Below are positions 7,761 through 16,301 of a stretch of 33,319 bases of DNA, one piece after another; position 1 is the stretch's first letter, and the number at the start of each line of letters is the position of its first letter. The DNA is taken from the IMG/VR virus record IMGVR_UViG_3300004280_000004, positions 1 through 33,319 of that record; one strand, 5' to 3'. The notes below the pieces were generated by a model. It saw nothing but the letters and a program-made list of their open reading frames with translations, searched no databases and was not told the origin of the DNA. This DNA is from a virus. The translations under genes were made by a program, and so were the position numbers.

Positions 7761-8682
7761 TGTATGTTTTCATCGCCCCTATTATATTATCTTCATCTAA
7801 TTCCAAAATATATCTCAAGTATTCCTCAAGTTCTTGCTCTAGAGTCATGTTTTCTATTATCAATGCAGCTTCTGTACTTCGTTTTACTACTTTCTTATCA
7901 AGCAGTTCTGAATTTACTACATTTGCCAAATCTGTTAAATCCCCTTCTAATTCATAAATTGTATGATTGTAGTCGGTTGGCACCATTTGATCTTCTGAAG
8001 AAATAGTTTGCCTGATTAGCTGAGGTAGGTCGAAAGACTTCCAATTCCAAGACCAATCTTCAGTATCTATAATCAGATACCCAGTACTTACTTCTTTTCT
8101 ATGAAAATCAATAGTCATAGGACTGCCTGGGTATACTATATTACGCTGCGTATTGTTGTGGGCATGTAAATCTCCTGCGAAAACCACCGGAAACTCTTTG
8201 AACGAATCTAAATCAATCTCTGGGTGTACATGTGGCGGAATCTCGCCTCGCACATGCGTGAACAGGGGTTTTGACTTAGATAGCTTTCTAAATACACCTT
8301 TCTTATGTAACTCGTTATAGGGTAAAATACTAAATTCTTCTGTTTCATAGCAATCCGTAATTATCTGTATAAATTTATTTATTTTTTGACTTGATCGTAT
8401 CAATAAATCTAAAAAAGTATGATTCTTTTTAGTAGCTTCATGATTTCCTGGATATATTATTGTATCAACGCTTACTTGAGATATAAAATCATAATACAAC
8501 TGTAATTCATCCAAATTTGGCATACGATCAAAAATATCTCCACCAATAATATGTAAGTCTACTAAGCTTTCTAAGTTATAAATTTGATCAAAGAAATTAT
8601 AATATCTATTTTTAGCCCAAGAAACTGGGACATTCTTCTGCCCCAGTTTTATATGCCAATCTGCTGTGAATAATATCTTCAA
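7747..8682 (-). CDS. sbcD: SbcD/Mre11-like exonuclease subunit (T5 D12, T4 gp47 type)
   Basis: 311 residues. Calcineurin-like phosphoesterase that works with the SbcC-like protein next to it. Metal-binding motifs in order: 'DWH' (8-10), 'GGDIFDR' (around 47-53), 'GNHE' (around 78-81), 'THVRGE', and 'AGDLHAH' followed by 'YPGSP'. The start is TTG directly after the stop of the ssDNA-binding protein gene (TAATTG). No in-frame ATG exists before the first catalytic motif, so the TTG start is well supported and suggests translational coupling. Confidence 0.92.
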   Translation of the reverse strand: MKILFTADWHIKLGQKNVPVSWAKNRYYNFFDQIYNLESLVDLHIIGGDIFDRMPNLDELQLYYDFISQVSVDTIIYPGNHEATKKNHTFLDLLIRSSQKINKFIQIITDCYETEEFSILPYNELHKKGVFRKLSKSKPLFTHVRGEIPPHVHPEIDLDSFKEFPVVFAGDLHAHNNTQRNIVYPGSPMTIDFHRKEVSTGYLIIDTEDWSWNWKSFDLPQLIRQTISSEDQMVPTDYNHTIYELEGDLTDLANVVNSELLDKKVVKRSTEAALIIENMTLEQELEEYLRYILELDEDNIIGAMKTYNDYT

Positions 8683-9339
8683 TTAAAACTTTTCACTTTT
8701 AGAAAAGCTATCATTGTCATCATCAAATTCTCCCTCAGTAGAATCATCCATTTCTTCTGTTTCTGTTCCCGTTATTTTCATTAGAAGAGCTTTCTGAGCA
8801 TCAGGAGTTGGACGGGCTAGAATTTCATCCATAGACTTCATATCTATGGTTGCTTCTTTTTCTTCATCCGTAAGAGGACGAGGCTTGCACTTCAAAGAAA
8901 GCAACGTATATTCTACATTATAAGCATTAGGGCCAGTCTTTTTTCTGTCATATACAATATCCCATCCATTATCTGGATCAGTAGGGTCGCCTAAGTCTTG
9001 AGCAGCTACAAGAATTTGCTGATAAAGCTTCTTCTTGTGGTTAAGAATTTTTAGTTGCCCATTATCAATGCATAAACCTGCATATGCCCAGGTACACTGT
9101 TTATCTGGAAAAAACTCTTGAACATGATCCTGTTCAAGGTTTGTAAATGATTCTGCATTTCTATCATAAGAAAGACATTCAAAAGGTAAATTTTTACCGT
9201 TTTGTCCTTCAACCCAATAAACATATCGTGGGACAATATCCCCCACTAGTCTAACGCTGTTCTGCCCCTCTAAGAACTTATAGTTTTCTAATTTGTCTTT
9301 TTGTGCTGAACCTTTTGTATCTGTAAATTTTAAAGCCAT
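8683..9339 (-). CDS. Single-stranded DNA-binding protein, gp32-like
   Basis: 218 residues, ATG with TAAGGA upstream. Coats replication and recombination intermediates. The core has 'FECLSYDRNAESFTNLEQD' with scattered aromatic residues typical of T4 gp32-type OB folds. The C-terminal 30 residues are strongly acidic (Glu/Asp-rich), the usual protein-docking tail of phage SSBs. A zinc-binding Cys set as in T4 gp32 is not obvious. It lies directly upstream of SbcCD and below its own upstream promoter region. Confidence 0.8.
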   Translation of the reverse strand: MALKFTDTKGSAQKDKLENYKFLEGQNSVRLVGDIVPRYVYWVEGQNGKNLPFECLSYDRNAESFTNLEQDHVQEFFPDKQCTWAYAGLCIDNGQLKILNHKKKLYQQILVAAQDLGDPTDPDNGWDIVYDRKKTGPNAYNVEYTLLSLKCKPRPLTDEEKEATIDMKSMDEILARPTPDAQKALLMKITGTETEEMDDSTEGEFDDDNDSFSKSEKF

Positions 9340-9351
9340 TGTGGTATTTCC

Positions 9352-9708
9352 TTATTTTTCTAGCCTGAACGTAATGTCAGTTTCTGTTGTTTTTAATAGT
9401 TGATTTTTTTGTAATCTTTTTAAATCAAATGGTTGATGTGCTATAGGAAGTGTTACTATTTCCGCAGCTAAATATAGACCATAGCTTCTAAAAGAAGCTA
9501 TGTATATATAATCAATCATTTCTCTTAAGGGGACTTTCTTCTTTATCTTATATTCAAATAGACCCTCTAAATTTATTAAATAGCTTTGGCCTTTATATTT
9601 AAAAGAACTTTCTTCCCCCATTAGTATTTCATTAAATATATTATTAATAGCAGTTAACCTACCATTACCCTTTCTATATATCTTTCCCCAATTAAATCGT
9701 GAATGCAT
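9352..9708 (-). CDS. Hypothetical protein, start uncertain
   Basis: Up to 118 residues from ATG 9708, basic and rich in Tyr, Leu and Ile. No family was recognised. The ATG touches the -10 box (9709-9714), so a transcript from that promoter would begin after the ATG. That product would need an internal start, for example ATG 9621 (89 aa), which has no clear ribosome binding site. The longer form could be made only from readthrough of the helicase gene. It sits just ahead of the SSB gene. Confidence 0.5.
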   Translation of the reverse strand: MHSRFNWGKIYRKGNGRLTAINNIFNEILMGEESSFKYKGQSYLINLEGLFEYKIKKKVPLREMIDYIYIASFRSYGLYLAAEIVTLPIAHQPFDLKRLQKNQLLKTTETDITFRLEK

Positions 9709-9737
9709 ATTATATCAAACTTGTATCTTTTTGTCAA
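9709..9737 (-). promoter_or_regulatory. Sigma-70 promoter for SSB-SbcDC-FEN-RNR genes
   Basis: On the minus strand: TTGACA (9737-9732), 17-nt spacer, TATAAT (9714-9709), in the context TTGATATAATAT also seen at 17809-17837. Downstream at 9693-9679 is AATTGGGGAAAGATA, identical to the leader at 25871-25885. Confidence 0.85.
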
Positions 9738-9747
9738 GTAACATTTT

Positions 9748-11034
9748 TTATTGGTATGTGGTTATCTTCCACCCCTGTTTGCTATAGAAGGCAAAACGGT
9801 TTCTAGCTTGATTAGATGCGGTTTTGCCTTTTAAATTAATATCTACTATAATTGTTTTATTTTTTTCTTTATGGGGCCTATTAATTCTGCCAGCTAGTTG
9901 TTCTAGCATAGGATCATTATTTATAGGCGTGCCTTGTATTAAACAACTAAGAGGATTTATAGATATTCCTTCTTTATATATAGATATAGCACCCGCCAGA
10001 ACATTAATACGATTTCCATATAGTCTTTGTTCAAGTCCTTCCCTATCTTCTACTTTAACTGTTTCTCCTGTTATGCAAATAGCATTATCACCTATTAATT
10101 TTGCTACATTTACTAAAAATTGAGTTCTTGCGGCTACTACTAATACTTTATGGCCTTTGTTTGCATATATTGTAGCTAAACTAGCTACATACTGTTGGTA
10201 TTCTTCATTGTATTCTAAATCGTTGACTCTATTAGCCCAAGGCATTCCACCATCAGGAAATTGGAACCCTGGATGGTGTATATGTACTTCAGGTGTAAGT
10301 ACATTATCATTAATAGGTTTATGTATTTCTTCACTAAAATAATCTTTGAAATATACATGTCTCCCGTCTTTTCTTTTAACTGTGCCAGATAATCCAATCT
10401 TATATCTTGCGTGGTTCTGATCTAATAATTTAGAAAAGCTTGCTGCTGGAATGTGGTGCATTTCGTCTAGTATAAGAGTCCCGAATTCTTTACTTATAAA
10501 GGGAATTTTATTGTATAAACTTTGAGTATTGCCGATAACTATAGGACTATCAGTATCAAATTTTCCTCCGCCTATTATTCCAGCTTTAAAACCAAACACT
10601 TTTTCTACTTCTTTAGCCCATTGATTTCTTAAGTTTGTTGTATGTACAACTATAAGGGTTTTCTGACCTAATTTTGCAGCTATAAATAAGCCCGTAAAAG
10701 TCTTTCCCCATCCAGGTTTAGCGTTTATTATACAGTTATCTTCCACTAAGTTATATACATCTTTTTGATCATCCCTTAAAGTTACAAGAGGTGTGGGAAA
10801 GTTAACAGGGTGTTTAACCCTATTATCTATAACTTCATATTCTTTTGGTATAAGAGAAAAAGCTCCTATAGGTATAGAAACTAACTTAGATCTAACTACT
10901 TTCATATTTTTAATAATGAAAGGAGGGTCCATAGGTAAACGTCCAGGAATTTTATAGGTCAATAAAGTGTCCAAATTTCGCTTTAACTCTGGTGTTGCTT
11001 CTAAAAATATTCTATTATTTACTACCGCTTTCAT
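9748..11034 (-). CDS. SF2 DNA helicase, UvsW-like / T5 D10-like
   Basis: 428 residues. ATP-driven branch migration or unwinding of recombination and replication forks is the known role of relatives. Motifs: Walker A 'AKPGWGKTF' (about 103-111), Ia 'VVHTTNLRNQW', DEAH-type box 'LDEMHH', motif III 'LSGTVKR', and motif VI 'QLAGRINRPHK' near the C-terminus. An N-terminal region of about 85 residues precedes the helicase core, as in UvsW. The ATG overlaps the preceding stop as ATGA. Confidence 0.9.
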   Translation of the reverse strand: MKAVVNNRIFLEATPELKRNLDTLLTYKIPGRLPMDPPFIIKNMKVVRSKLVSIPIGAFSLIPKEYEVIDNRVKHPVNFPTPLVTLRDDQKDVYNLVEDNCIINAKPGWGKTFTGLFIAAKLGQKTLIVVHTTNLRNQWAKEVEKVFGFKAGIIGGGKFDTDSPIVIGNTQSLYNKIPFISKEFGTLILDEMHHIPAASFSKLLDQNHARYKIGLSGTVKRKDGRHVYFKDYFSEEIHKPINDNVLTPEVHIHHPGFQFPDGGMPWANRVNDLEYNEEYQQYVASLATIYANKGHKVLVVAARTQFLVNVAKLIGDNAICITGETVKVEDREGLEQRLYGNRINVLAGAISIYKEGISINPLSCLIQGTPINNDPMLEQLAGRINRPHKEKNKTIIVDINLKGKTASNQARNRFAFYSKQGWKITTYQ

Positions 11035-11534
11035 ACTGCCCTTCTAGTTTTATTAAGTTTAGATTCTGAAAAATTATATAATACCCACGGCTCTTTGCCT
11101 AAGTATAAAACACCCACCCATTTATATCCTTTAGGGGAGGGTCTAGGAAGAGTAAAAGGTGAATAAATGCCAGATAGCTTAATGATTATTTTATTATTTT
11201 TAATCTCTTCTTTCATGATTTTATGATACCTTAAATCACAAAATCCTACTGTATCATAATAAAATATAAAACCACTATTATCTATATAATATTTTGGCCC
11301 TTTTGAAATTAAATTTCTAGGCTCCTTAATTAACTTACTAATTCTATATAGAGGTTTTAATGGGGTTCTTAATCTGCGCTCCCCTAAAGTATCGGCCTTA
11401 ATATTAGTATCATCTAATACTTGTTCGTCTGCAAATACAACCCCATCTCTTTTATCTATATTTATAGAATTAATTGCAAATAATGGATAACTATACAAGT
11501 ATAAGGTTTGGATATGCCTTCTCAAATTTTCCAA
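11031..11534 (-). CDS. Hypothetical protein between polymerase and helicase, TTG start likely
   Basis: About 167 residues if it starts at TTG 11534, which has GGAGAGG nine bases upstream; the frame is also open to a GTG at 11564. No ATG is available. The start lies inside the 3' end of the DNA polymerase gene, which suggests coupling. The sequence is basic, with a Pro-rich 'PFTLPRPSPKGYKWVG' section and aromatic residues late in the protein. No known family was recognised. Its place suggests a replication role, by inference only. Confidence 0.55.
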   Translation of the reverse strand: MENLRRHIQTLYLYSYPLFAINSINIDKRDGVVFADEQVLDDTNIKADTLGERRLRTPLKPLYRISKLIKEPRNLISKGPKYYIDNSGFIFYYDTVGFCDLRYHKIMKEEIKNNKIIIKLSGIYSPFTLPRPSPKGYKWVGVLYLGKEPWVLYNFSESKLNKTRRAV

Positions 11535-13773
11535 TTGAATAATCCTCTCCAATATCAAAATCACATCCTACTGGACAACCTGGTATGGATGCACCCCTAT
11601 CTTTTTGTACAAAACCTTTCAAAATTTTAGTGTACTCAGGTATTAATTTATCAGGCACTTCAGCTAATATACTATCATGAACAAGCATAAACATTTTTAT
11701 ATCTTTGTTATTATCTTTAACCCATTCATTAGTTTCAATTGCCCCCAATACATTAATATCCGAAGCCAACGATTGAATCACAAAATTAAGACCACTGCGA
11801 ATCTCGTGCTCCCTCTTAGATTTATCTGCCGAATTAACGTTAGGTAATCTTCTCTTCCTACCAAAATGAGAGTAAATAAATCCATTATCCTTAATGAATT
11901 TCCTCGTATTTTTCAACCATTTATTAAGTTGAGGAAACCTTTTGAAATAATCCTTAATATACTCATCACATTGTTCTGGAGAAATATATACCCCGGTATC
12001 CTTTAAAATAGACTTACTAATAGTATAACCTACTGCCCCATAAATAATCCCGAAATTGATAGCTTTAGTTGCAAATCGTTCATTAGTAAATTCTTCAGCA
12101 ACAGCCTCTACTGAGCAAGGTAAATTAAAAACTTCTTTAGCTACGGTGCTATGAAAGTTAGCTTTAGATTTGAATATATTCATTAAAACCAAGTCGCCAC
12201 TTAAAGCTGCCGCAAAATACATCTCCGCAGTTTGTAAATCCATAGAGACTATTTTAAAATCTTGTTTAGTTTTTATACATCCTTTAACAATAGGGTTATC
12301 TCTAGGTAACTGTTGAGCGTTTAGTTTTCCACTTGAAGAAAGTCTCCCACTAGTTGTTACGTGCTGATTAAACCCTGTTCGTAATCTTCCATCTAAATCC
12401 AGTTCGGGTATAATCTTACTAAGATAAGTGTTTTTAATCTTTCTTTTTTGCCTAATTTCGAGTATTAATTTTGGTACTGGATGCAACAAGCCTAGTTCTT
12501 TTAGTACTTCAGCATCAGTAGAATCGGCTTTCTTATCTGTTTTCTTGCCTGTAGGTTTTAACCCAATATGATCAAATAGTAAAGATCTCAATTGTTTAAC
12601 GCTATTAGGATTGAAAGTATCATTAACTATCAAACCTTTATTAGCCTTTTCAAATGCTATAATTTCTTCAAATTTATATAACTTATTTACTGCTTCAGCT
12701 ATCTCAATATCCATTAACTTTTCTGCTGCCAATAGTCTTCCCTTGTCAAAAGGTATTCCATTTTGTTCAATATCTGTAAGCATACGACAGGCTGGTAACA
12801 TTAAGCTATTATATACTCGTTTAAGTTTTTTGTTTTTAGACAAAGAACTACGAAATATATCAAACAATAAAAATGTTACTATAGCATCTATGGATGCATA
12901 GGGGTACATTATATCGAAAGGAATAACATCATAAGTAAAATCGGATTGTTTAATACCATTAGCCCTACAAAAGTTATTTTTCCAATTAACTAATGGCTTT
13001 TCATAGTCACCGTAAACTGTATATCTAATAGCTAGAAATTTAAGATTATGTGGGCTATGTTCATCTAATAAATAATGCATGAGCATAGTATCTTGAAAGT
13101 TTGGAAACTCAAAGTTAAAATGATATTCGAAAAATTTAAGATCAAATTTGGCATTCTGAAAAACTACTATTTTTTTATTAAATAATTCTTGTAGCTTTTC
13201 TACTACCGCATCATCCATACACATCGAGTCTATATAAACACCGTGGTTAGCTCTATAAGATAAACTTATTCCTAGTATATAACCGTCTCTAGGGTATAGA
13301 GCGGACGTCTCACTATCAAGTCCTATATAATTCACATCAGGATAATCAATAGCTTCTTGTATATATTCCAAAGCTCTGGACGTATCGGTTATACCTTCTA
13401 CGCACTCACTAATATCTAAAGAGGTGGTTTTCCCCTCTATTATTTTTTCTATTGATGAAGCTGAATCATCCCATATTTTTTGCATTGCTGGATTAAAAGC
13501 TATCATAGCAGGATTAATAATGGAAATAAATTTTTCACTAACTAACCTTCCAGTATATTGAGTTACTGAAGTTTCTTTAGTGTAAAATTTAAGTGCATCA
13601 GAACCAACCAAAATAATCCAGTCATAAAAATCTATGTCTATATCTATGTCTACATCTGCCCTTAGAACCTTTTTAATATTAGCATTCGAGCAAAGCTGAT
13701 ATCTATCGTATTCAAAACTAAAAGTATAACCATTACGATTTGATTTTGTTTCAATAATTGCTACCTTATCCAT
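11491..13773 (-). CDS. polA: Family A DNA polymerase with 3'-5' exonuclease
   Basis: 760 residues. Replicative polymerase. Proofreading domain: Asp153/Glu155 in 'DSETS', 'NAKFD' (207-211) and 'YASID' (292-296). Polymerase domain: 'TSGRLSSSGKLNAQQLP' (474-490), motif A 'MDLQTAEMY' with Asp512 and Glu517, motif B with Arg566, Lys570, Phe574 and Tyr578, motif C 'VHDS' (698-701). Phe574 matches E. coli Pol I Phe762. Tyr519 stands where Pol I has Arg712. There is no 5' nuclease domain; the FEN gene at 4173 supplies it. The start overlaps the primase gene by 8 bases. Confidence 0.95.
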   Translation of the reverse strand: MDKVAIIETKSNRNGYTFSFEYDRYQLCSNANIKKVLRADVDIDIDIDFYDWIILVGSDALKFYTKETSVTQYTGRLVSEKFISIINPAMIAFNPAMQKIWDDSASSIEKIIEGKTTSLDISECVEGITDTSRALEYIQEAIDYPDVNYIGLDSETSALYPRDGYILGISLSYRANHGVYIDSMCMDDAVVEKLQELFNKKIVVFQNAKFDLKFFEYHFNFEFPNFQDTMLMHYLLDEHSPHNLKFLAIRYTVYGDYEKPLVNWKNNFCRANGIKQSDFTYDVIPFDIMYPYASIDAIVTFLLFDIFRSSLSKNKKLKRVYNSLMLPACRMLTDIEQNGIPFDKGRLLAAEKLMDIEIAEAVNKLYKFEEIIAFEKANKGLIVNDTFNPNSVKQLRSLLFDHIGLKPTGKKTDKKADSTDAEVLKELGLLHPVPKLILEIRQKRKIKNTYLSKIIPELDLDGRLRTGFNQHVTTSGRLSSSGKLNAQQLPRDNPIVKGCIKTKQDFKIVSMDLQTAEMYFAAALSGDLVLMNIFKSKANFHSTVAKEVFNLPCSVEAVAEEFTNERFATKAINFGIIYGAVGYTISKSILKDTGVYISPEQCDEYIKDYFKRFPQLNKWLKNTRKFIKDNGFIYSHFGRKRRLPNVNSADKSKREHEIRSGLNFVIQSLASDINVLGAIETNEWVKDNNKDIKMFMLVHDSILAEVPDKLIPEYTKILKGFVQKDRGASIPGCPVGCDFDIGEDYSIGKFEKAYPNLILV

Positions 13774-14602
13774 ATAAATGTTCTCTTAAGTTTTGTACTC
13801 TATTTTGATCCATTGACCCTGGATCTGTTCCTTCTTGTAGTTCTATTATATTAGTACTTATATCAAATTCTTTACAAGTATTTGCAAGAGTTTTAGCGCC
13901 TTCTCTACCTGCAACATCCCCATCAAACACTATATCTAATGAATAAATCCCCATTATTTTCAATAATTTTAGTTTATTGTCATTTAGAGCGTTTACACCA
14001 AAGGAAACTATCACGTTTTTTAACCCATTGTCATATAGGTTTAACATATCGGATATTCCTTCTACTACTATAACCCTACCTTTTATAGACTTTATTGGGT
14101 TAGGGTATAAAGGCAACTGTGCTCCTTTTGGCTCAATCATGTATTTAGCTTGATCTGGATTCATATTATCTATAGATCTTGCAATAAAAGCCGAAATTTT
14201 TCCTCTAATATCCCTTATTGGGAAGACTATCCTATCCTTATACTCTGATGATTTAAAAGCCTCAAATTCACTCATAGTTTTAGTACTAATATTTCTCCAA
14301 GGGGAAGCCACTGGAGTATAATCCTTGGGAAAGTTAAGTCCAATAGTATAATCTGATACTTTCCTAATTTTCCTTTTAATATTTTCTCTTTTTAAATCCA
14401 AAATATTCTGATCAATATTAAAATATTTGAAAATATTACCCTTAAATTTGCAACTAAAACAGTTAAAAATACCCGTAACTCTATCTATTCTCATGCTAGG
14501 GTTAGAATCCTCATGTTCTGGATTAATACATCTAATAAGACAATCTACTCCAGAAACTCTGAAGTATATTTTTTTATCGTTTAACAAATCTTCTACATTC
14601 AT
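13766..14602 (-). CDS. DNA primase, DnaG-type with zinc finger and TOPRIM
   Basis: 278 residues. Makes RNA primers for replication. The N-terminal CHC2 zinc finger uses Cys25 (or Cys21), His30, Cys48 and Cys51. The catalytic TOPRIM follows with 'VVEGISD' (about residues 175-181) and 'FDGDVAG' (about 225-231). A linker with 'RIVFPIRD' resembles the DnaG RNA polymerase domain. No helicase domain is fused; the DnaB-like protein is separate. The ATG overlaps the stop of the 31-residue membrane peptide as ATGA. Confidence 0.9.
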   Translation of the reverse strand: MNVEDLLNDKKIYFRVSGVDCLIRCINPEHEDSNPSMRIDRVTGIFNCFSCKFKGNIFKYFNIDQNILDLKRENIKRKIRKVSDYTIGLNFPKDYTPVASPWRNISTKTMSEFEAFKSSEYKDRIVFPIRDIRGKISAFIARSIDNMNPDQAKYMIEPKGAQLPLYPNPIKSIKGRVIVVEGISDMLNLYDNGLKNVIVSFGVNALNDNKLKLLKIMGIYSLDIVFDGDVAGREGAKTLANTCKEFDISTNIIELQEGTDPGSMDQNRVQNLREHLYG

Positions 14603-14694
14603 AGTAAGTATAAATACATAAAGGCTATTGGTAAAGTTACCACAATAAAAAGTAAAATAGTGGCTTGTGCTGTAATAATTATATTTCTTCTCAT
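14599..14694 (-). CDS. 31-residue single-pass membrane peptide
   Basis: ATG at 14694 with GGAT just upstream, inside the stop context of the preceding gene; it ends at TGA 14599-14601. The sequence begins MRRN and continues with a hydrophobic helix (IIITAQATILLFIVVTLPIA) that would cross the membrane once, N-in by the positive-inside rule. Both ends are tightly coupled: two bases after the upstream stop and an ATGA overlap with primase. No family is known. It could anchor a replication protein or act on the host membrane, by inference only. Confidence 0.6.
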   Translation of the reverse strand: MRRNIIITAQATILLFIVVTLPIAFMYLYLL

Positions 14695-14695
14695 T

Positions 14696-14893
14696 TTATC
14701 CTATTTGAACTTCATAAAAATCACCATTGTCATAGTAAAAAATTGGGCTGCTGTGGGTGTACCCTATTTCTAATACTCGTAATGCTAATGTTATTACATC
14801 TTGTTCAGTCTTTAGGTTATAAAATTCCTTTAAATTCTTTAACCTATCTTTATTAGTTTTCCCTATAAAAGGGGTTTCCGCTTGAAATATCAT
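14696..14893 (-). CDS. Small protein, possible ribbon-helix-helix fold
   Basis: 65 residues, ATG with GGAG about ten bases upstream; the start overlaps the DnaB-like gene by 41 bases. The middle 'NKDRLKNLKEFYNLKTEQDVITLALRVLE' looks like the two helices of a ribbon-helix-helix DNA-binding protein, but the C-terminal 20 residues are aromatic and not typical. Its role is unknown. A small regulator or helicase partner is possible. Confidence 0.5.
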   Translation of the reverse strand: MIFQAETPFIGKTNKDRLKNLKEFYNLKTEQDVITLALRVLEIGYTHSSPIFYYDNGDFYEVQIG

Positions 14894-16253
14894 CGGGATC
14901 TTCTCCAGTTTCCATAGAGTCTTTTAAATCCTGTTTAGCAGTCGGACTTAGTGCACTGTTTGGGCCTATTTTCACACAAGACCAGTCTACCTCTGAGGTA
15001 AAGCCCATAGGTGGTCTACCCCTTGCTTTTTCACAAGTGAATTCCATACAAGCATCTTCATGACTATATGCATTCAGTGCATACGTTGCGTTTGGGGCAT
15101 CTAGAATACCTTTTGAGAATCTGGTGGCCCCACTATCATCCGTTTGATAGGCAGATACCAGAATAACTTTATAATCTAGAGCTATCTTCTTCAAATTTTT
15201 ACTTATTTCTATCTGCTGTTTCCAGTCATACTGCCCATCACGACTATTAACTGTTATTTGATTAATATAATCCACAATAACAACATTATAATCAGTATTA
15301 ATCATTCTAGTGTCTAATGTATTTCTTATTTTAGAAATACTTAATTCTGAGTTATATACTATGTCTATCATATTATCTCTTTTTATAGGTCTTCGTATTA
15401 ACTCCCCATGAAAAGAATCAAAATCGTAGTTTTTAGCAAAATTAGGTAGTAATTCTTCCCCATCTTCAAATCTATTAGACCACCATTTTGCTACATTCAT
15501 CCACTCTACTTTGTCTAAATCTCTTTTCTCTAAACGGGTTAAATTAGTTTCCGTAGCTATAGAGCATTGTCTTTGAAGTATCTCTATAGTAGGCATCTCA
15601 ATAGTAAAATATAATGCGGAGCCGCCTTGTAAGTGCGTATAGTTAGCAATATTACTACAAACTACACTTTTGCCCGAGCCTTTCCTACCCCCTACTAGGA
15701 TATATTCTGTGGGCCTCCAAGTATTGTTAGCATCAAAATCATTATTTAGACCTAGACGCACATATTTATCTAAGATATCTTTTGGCTCAAAAAGACTTAT
15801 TGTTTGTAAGTTTTCAGTTGGATCTTCTAAATCCACTTTGTCTTCTACTATAGATATTATTTCTTGAAGAGCATCTACATTTTCTCCAGCCGAAGACATA
15901 GCTATAGAAGTCTCTATATATCTATCTAGCTCGTCTAGAATTAGAACTTGCGCATATTCATTTTTTAAATATTCAAGTAAAGAATATGCATCTGAATCTA
16001 CCTCAATACTTTCTATAGAAAAAACTCTTTCCTGTAGAACCTTATCTCTTATGGATAATTTTAAGTCGTCGAACGAAGGTAGCTGTCGATATGTGACTAC
16101 GTGCTTATCTATTAGGGTAAATAACCCTTGAAATTCGCCCGGTAGGTAGTGCTTTCTTACATCACCCCAAGTTTCTATGTCAGACTGAGCTATTATTTGT
16201 TTGATTAAAGCACTTGCTAAATTCAATCGAAATTCTCTGTAAATAATGGCCAA
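14853..16253 (-). CDS. DnaB-like replicative DNA helicase
   Basis: Up to 466 residues. Ring helicase that unwinds the fork. RecA-like core with Walker A 'GGRKGSGKS' (about 187-195), Walker B 'VVIVDYINQI', 'VILVSAYQTDDSG' and 'CEKARGRPP' near the C-terminus, all in DnaB order. The N-terminal helical domain is present but divergent. No ATG is near the start: the frame offers TTG 16253, directly after a terminator-like hairpin, or TTG 16229 with GAGAA upstream. The latter is more plausible. Confidence 0.88.
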   Translation of the reverse strand: MAIIYREFRLNLASALIKQIIAQSDIETWGDVRKHYLPGEFQGLFTLIDKHVVTYRQLPSFDDLKLSIRDKVLQERVFSIESIEVDSDAYSLLEYLKNEYAQVLILDELDRYIETSIAMSSAGENVDALQEIISIVEDKVDLEDPTENLQTISLFEPKDILDKYVRLGLNNDFDANNTWRPTEYILVGGRKGSGKSVVCSNIANYTHLQGGSALYFTIEMPTIEILQRQCSIATETNLTRLEKRDLDKVEWMNVAKWWSNRFEDGEELLPNFAKNYDFDSFHGELIRRPIKRDNMIDIVYNSELSISKIRNTLDTRMINTDYNVVIVDYINQITVNSRDGQYDWKQQIEISKNLKKIALDYKVILVSAYQTDDSGATRFSKGILDAPNATYALNAYSHEDACMEFTCEKARGRPPMGFTSEVDWSCVKIGPNSALSPTAKQDLKDSMETGEDPDDISSGNPFYREN

Positions 16254-16283
16254 GAAAAATCGGAGGCACTACATGTACCTCCG
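16252..16283 (-). terminator. Rho-independent terminator or attenuator ahead of the DnaB-like gene
   Basis: On the minus strand a 9-bp stem (CGGAGGTAC at 16283-16275 with GTGCCTCCG at 16269-16261), a five-base loop, then ATTTTTCTT. It stands between the Myb-like regulator gene and the helicase-primase-polymerase genes. No promoter is seen between it and the helicase, so partial readthrough would set replication gene expression. Confidence 0.75.
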
Positions 16284-16301
16284 AAGTATAGCAGATATAG
16301 C

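Noticed and set aside
13625-13655. Short GATATAGACATA repeat in the polymerase gene
   Set aside because: A simple in-frame repeat that encodes alternating Asp/Val/Ile in the N-terminal region; probably slippage with no wider meaning.
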